From Sulfidibacter corallicola (lineage in GTDB: Bacteria; Acidobacteriota; Holophagae; Acanthopleuribacterales; Acanthopleuribacteraceae), in assembly GCF_017498545.1 (NCBI RefSeq), contig NZ_CP071793.1, positions 3,472,001 to 3,536,000 on the forward strand: a stretch of DNA of 64,000 bases, read 5' to 3'. The position numbers and the translations under genes are program-made. This document shows, one piece after another, positions 60,686 through 64,000 of the stretch. The first letter of the stretch is position 1, and the number at the start of each line of letters is the position of its first letter. The notes beneath the pieces were generated by a model. It had not been told where the DNA came from. It ran no database searches and saw nothing but the letters and a program-made list of their open reading frames with translations.

Positions 60686-61414
60686 TCAACCTTGAATGGC
60701 GGCCAGGAAGGCCTTGCGGAAGGCATCTCCGATCGGAATTTCGCGGTCGCCGATCACCAGTTCGTGGCGGCTGACTTCGTCCACCTTCCCCAGGGCGACG
60801 ACGTAGGATTTGTGAACCCGGGCGAAGGCGCCGGCAGGCAACATCGCCAAGGCCGCATCCAATTTCATCAACGCCATGATGCGCCGCTCGGCGGTGACCC
60901 AGAAGACGTAATTGCGATCGCTCTCCAAGTACAGGATCTCGTCGATTTCCAGGCGCACGTGCTTGTGACCGCTCTTGATGAACAGGTACGGATCCCGCTC
61001 CGGAGGCGCGTCCTCCCGAGGCTGGGGTGCCTGCGACGGGGAGGTCTTGCGATCGTTCTCGGCTTCAAGCCGGCGTCGCGCCTTGTCGGCGGCCTGCAGG
61101 AACCGGTCGAACGGAATCGGCTTGAGCAGGTAATCGACCGCGTCCATTTCGAACCCCGTGACCGCGTGCTCGGCATAGGCGGTGGTGAACACGATCATGG
61201 GCGGTTCACGCAAGGAGCGGGCGAATTGCAGGCCGTTCAGGTCGGGCATGTTGATGTCCAAAAAGATCAGGTCGACCGCGTTCGTCGCCAGCCAAGCCAG
61301 GGCCTCCAGGCTGTCGTCGAATTGGGCGACCAGTTCGAGGAACGGCGCCTTGCGACAATAGGAGGCCAATAACTCGAGCGCCATCGGTTCGTCGTCAATC
61401 ACGATGCATTTCAA
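60686..61414 (-). CDS. LytTR-family response regulator
   Basis: 242 aa. Receiver domain with acidic pocket D7/D8, phospho-acceptor Asp53 (FLDINMPD), Thr in FTTAYAEHA and Lys in LLKPIP, followed by a linker and a LytTR DNA-binding domain (FIKSGHKHVRLEIDEILYLE, RVHKSYVVAL). The TTG start at 61414 lies six bases after GGAGG inside the kinase gene; the overlap is 20 bp. Controlled by the kinase directly upstream; targets unknown. Confidence 0.9.
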   Translation of the reverse strand: MKCIVIDDEPMALELLASYCRKAPFLELVAQFDDSLEALAWLATNAVDLIFLDINMPDLNGLQFARSLREPPMIVFTTAYAEHAVTGFEMDAVDYLLKPIPFDRFLQAADKARRRLEAENDRKTSPSQAPQPREDAPPERDPYLFIKSGHKHVRLEIDEILYLESDRNYVFWVTAERRIMALMKLDAALAMLPAGAFARVHKSYVVALGKVDEVSRHELVIGDREIPIGDAFRKAFLAAIQG

Positions 61415-62483
61415 GTTCACCCTCCATCGGAAGCACCAGGGTCGCTTCGAACCAACCGTCCCGCTCACCGTAGTCCAATCCGGCCGGCCCCTCGGCGTAC
61501 CAGGCCAGACGCTGGGCCAGATTGGCCAGGCCGAAACCGCCGGGTTCCCGGTCCAGTATCTCTTTGGGCGCGTGCATCCGGTTTCGGACTCGGAAGATCG
61601 CACGCCCGCCCTCGACCGTCAAGTCCATCAGGATCGCCGAAGGTCGCTTGAAGCTGACCCCGTGTTTGAAGGCGTTCTCCACCAGGGTGATCATCATCAT
61701 GGGTGGTACGGAGACGGGATGGGGATCGCCGGTTACCTCCAACTCGATGGTCACGTCGCGGTTGGCCGGTATGCGCATTTTCTGGAGGTCGATGTAGGTG
61801 CGGAGGTAGGCGAGTTCGCTCTCGAGCGGCAGCATGTCGCGCCCGACCTCGTGAAGCATGTAGCGCATCATGCCGGCCAGTTTCATGATGGCCTCGGCGG
61901 TTTGCTCGGCACCTTCACGCGCGGCCAGGGCGTAGAGATTGTTCAAGGTGTTGAACAGAAAGTGCGGGTTGACCTGGTGCTTCAGTTGGGCCAATTCGGC
62001 CGCGGTCCGCTGCAGCTCCACCTGGTGGCGCAGACGTTGTTCGGCGATCCATTCCTCGGCGAACCGGGCGCCGCCGCCCAGCGCCATGAGGCCCCACGCA
62101 AAGATGAGGTAGGCGACCGGAATGACCGCCGCCAGCTCGCGCAGGATCGTGGTTTCGACATCGAACAGCGCGAACACCGCCCTGACCATCGCGATCTTGA
62201 GCGCCACCGCCAAGACGGCGATGCCCATGCCGCGGCCGATCAACCAAAGCGCGGAACGGCCACCCAGCCATGCCGGAACCAGGTAGCGATAGCCCAGGAC
62301 GAAGGTGATCGCGTTCAGGGCGAATCCCCAAAACACGATGATCTCCATGGCGCCCGTGCCGTAGCCCAGGGGATCGATGCGAATCAGCCGCAGGTTGTAC
62401 ACCAGGCTGACCAGGAACAAGCCCACGGCACCGGCGATCAACCATTTCAATCGTGCGACATTGACGGCCTTGGAACCCTTCAT
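61395..62483 (-). CDS. LytS/YesM-type sensor histidine kinase
   Basis: 362 aa. Four or so membrane helices in the first 140 residues, then a His_kinase domain with HQVNPHFLFNTLNNL (phospho-acceptor His174) and a HATPase domain (MMMITLVENAFKHG, DREPGGFGLANLAQRL). No extracellular sensor domain, so it may sense a membrane-embedded cue. The start at 62483 (MKGSKAVNV) follows GGGGTGAG. Operon with the LytTR regulator. It diverges from the ABC transporter gene, which may be its target. Confidence 0.9.
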   Translation of the reverse strand: MKGSKAVNVARLKWLIAGAVGLFLVSLVYNLRLIRIDPLGYGTGAMEIIVFWGFALNAITFVLGYRYLVPAWLGGRSALWLIGRGMGIAVLAVALKIAMVRAVFALFDVETTILRELAAVIPVAYLIFAWGLMALGGGARFAEEWIAEQRLRHQVELQRTAAELAQLKHQVNPHFLFNTLNNLYALAAREGAEQTAEAIMKLAGMMRYMLHEVGRDMLPLESELAYLRTYIDLQKMRIPANRDVTIELEVTGDPHPVSVPPMMMITLVENAFKHGVSFKRPSAILMDLTVEGGRAIFRVRNRMHAPKEILDREPGGFGLANLAQRLAWYAEGPAGLDYGERDGWFEATLVLPMEGELEMHRD

Positions 62484-62780
62484 CCAGCTCACCCCATGAT
62501 TTCGAAGCGCGGGCCGGTCCCGCACCGCCCAGTATAGTTCCAGATACCCACCCGGAGGCGACCACGATGGATGAATCCCCGGGTTTCATGGACGAACCCC
62601 CCACCTTTTGGGGATCTACCGACTCGCGGCGGGTCGCGATGCGTTGGTGGAGTGTTTCCCCGGGTTGGTCCATCTCCCGCCACGACCAGGCCCTTGACGG
62701 CGTAGGCTTTTTCAAACGACAGGCCGGCGCGGTTCGGGAGCACCGAAATCTGTGCCGGTCGAAACGGATGGAGGCGTGCA

Positions 62781-63530
62781 ATGGTGGAAGCGTTGCTGAC
62801 AACAGTCAATCTCAACAAGTCTTATGTGGAGGCGGATCGGGACATTCCGGTCATCCGGGGACTCAATATGGAAGTCAACCCAGGTGAATACCTGGTGATC
62901 ATGGGCAGTTCCGGATCGGGAAAATCCTCCCTACTCTACCTGTTGGGCGGCATGGACACCCCCAGCAGCGGCTCGGTCCTGGTCGGTCGCAGTGCGGTGG
63001 AGGGCCTGAACGAACAGGAGCGGGCGCGCATGCGGCGCGATCGCATCGGTTTCGTGTTCCAGGACTTCAACCTGATTCCCCATTTGACCATACTGGAAAA
63101 CATCCTGGTCGCCGGCTACCTGCTCGAAAAGCCCCGCAAACGCGTCATCGAGCGGGCGCACCAACTGATGTCGCTGGTGGGCATCGAAAAGCTGGCCAAC
63201 CGGCGTCCCGCCCAGACTTCGGGCGGAGAGCAGCAACGCTGTGCCATCGCGCGAGCCTTGATCAACGATCCCGACATTCTGTTGGCCGACGAACCGACCG
63301 GTAGCTTGAACGCGGCCGCCTCGTCCTCGATCCTGGAGCTTTTCGACACCATTCACCGCGCCGGCCAGACCCTGGTCCTGGTGACCCACGAATTGTCGGC
63401 GGCCTGCCGGGGCCAACGCGTCGGCTATATCCATCACGGAAACTTGGAGGAATTCCATTTCCCCCCCGACACGTCGCTCGGCGATCGGGAGAAGGTCCTG
63501 TTCTCCTGGCTTTCGCAGCGGGGGTGGTGA
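62781..63530 (+). CDS. MacB/LolD-type ABC transporter ATPase
   Basis: 249 aa. Walker [10 protein letters not shown] (42-50), [14 protein letters not shown]-loop, signature TSGGEQQR (a TSGGE variant of LSGGQ) and Walker [10 protein letters not shown] with the family GSLN motif. Group of ATPases serving MacB- and LolE-like permeases (lipoprotein release, antimicrobial-peptide export). The ATG at 62781 follows ATGGAGG. The permease begins 2 bp after its stop. Confidence 0.92.
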   Translation: MVEALLTTVNLNKSYVEADRDIPVIRGLNMEVNPGEYLVIMGSSGSGKSSLLYLLGGMDTPSSGSVLVGRSAVEGLNEQERARMRRDRIGFVFQDFNLIPHLTILENILVAGYLLEKPRKRVIERAHQLMSLVGIEKLANRRPAQTSGGEQQRCAIARALINDPDILLADEPTGSLNAAASSSILELFDTIHRAGQTLVLVTHELSAACRGQRVGYIHHGNLEEFHFPPDTSLGDREKVLFSWLSQRGW

Positions 63531-63531
63531 C

Positions 63532-64000
63532 ATGCGCGCCATCCTTCTCACCGCGCTCGCCAACCTGCGCCGCAAACCGGGTCAATCGCTGGCGATCGGC
63601 ACCGCCCTCGCGCTTTCCGGACTTGCCCTGTTCGTCGCCGTCGCGTTGACCTTGGGCCTGGAGCGGCCCTTCGATTCCGTGTGCCGGCGCCTGAACACCT
63701 CGCCCTTGCAGTTGTTCCTCGATTCGGAAATCCACGACATGCCGTCGGTGCGCGACTGGCTCGCCCGCCAACCCGGCGTCACCGGGGTGACACCCGTGAT
63801 CCCCGTGTACACCACGGGCGGGAACCTGCTGCACGGCGATACCAAAGTGGAAAAGAACCTGATGATCGCGGAGACATGGGACACCCGTGGCATGGATCGT
63901 CTGCAGGTCGTCGAACACAACACCGCCACACAACCGGAAAGCCCGGCGCCAGGGGACATTTGGATCACCAAGCAATTGGCCGGCAGCCGCGGCATTCGCC
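63532..64000 (+). CDS. MacB/FtsX-type ABC permease (3' end beyond window)
   Basis: At least 156 residues, open to the last base. Basic N-terminus (LANLRRKPGQS), one membrane helix (LAIGTALALSGLALFVAVAL) and then the start of the large periplasmic domain (VRDWLARQPGVTGVTPVIPV), the MacB layout. The ATG at 63532 is two bases after the ATPase stop, so the two are coupled. Partner of the ATPase upstream. Confidence 0.85.
   Translation, partial: MRAILLTALANLRRKPGQSLAIGTALALSGLALFVAVALTLGLERPFDSVCRRLNTSPLQLFLDSEIHDMPSVRDWLARQPGVTGVTPVIPVYTTGGNLLHGDTKVEKNLMIAETWDTRGMDRLQVVEHNTATQPESPAPGDIWITKQLAGSRGIR

Overview
This is a GC-rich (roughly 60-65% by eye) chromosomal segment from a free-living, envelope-complex Gram-negative bacterium. 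Pointers are the C39-peptidase ABC exporter with an HlyD adaptor, many secreted proteins, the PEGA/FGE/FHA/vWA operon, two-component and c-di-GMP signalling, and frequent TTG starts. The style resembles Acidobacteriota (Holophagae/Acanthopleuribacter-like) or Myxococcota, but no marker gene fixes the lineage. No rRNA, tRNA, CRISPR array or prophage was seen.

Layout. 1-6650: nitrogen assimilation (3' part of an Amt ammonium transporter; glutamate synthase large subunit behind a leader with a terminator). 6651-8754: non-coding, with 149-bp repeats carrying hairpins and a 121-bp MITE. 8755-14833: peptide-export island (short peptide ORF, C39 ABC exporter, HlyD adaptor, a 49-aa double-glycine precursor with its own promoter/operator/terminator, and a Cys-cluster protein behind a perfect palindrome). 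14874-18990: five-domain beta-gamma-crystallin protein, DUF5995-like protein, FrmA. 19391-29715: a nine-gene operon-like block (secreted proteins, TPR/PEGA, FHA-like/PEGA/FGE, a TolQ/MotA-type channel subunit, actin-fold/FHA protein and two vWA proteins whose only membrane helix looks like that of ExbD/TolR). 29802-32224: EF-hand/LRR secreted protein and FrmB. 32710-46284: four tightly packed genes ending in a P-loop ATPase and an 855-aa adenosine-deaminase-like protein, which I read as a RADAR-type (RdrA/RdrB) anti-phage system with two additional upstream components. 46318-53850: housekeeping and hypothetical genes (DUF1579-like, DTW-domain tRNA enzyme, TerB-like, ECF sigma plus membrane partner, RluA-type pseudouridine synthase, DUF115 protein). 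54118-57800: His-rich metal-binding protein, a second cluster of the 149-bp repeats, and an intact IS1182-like element inserted at a repeat hairpin. 57816-64000: GGDEF/EAL protein, LytTR regulator with LytS-type kinase, and the start of a MacB-like ABC transporter.

How it fits together. The two most interesting assemblies are (i) the expanded RADAR-like locus, where a giant beta-propeller/NTPase protein and a degenerate STAND-like protein precede the ATPase/deaminase pair, and (ii) the 19-30 kb operon, which looks like a proton-driven inner-membrane motor coupled to vWA, FHA and PEGA modules. A third is a peptide-secretion unit with a non-bacteriocin-like charged product. The repeats show stems that change sequence while keeping self-complementarity around a fixed AGC apex, and both an IS and a MITE have inserted exactly at that apex with 5-bp target duplications.
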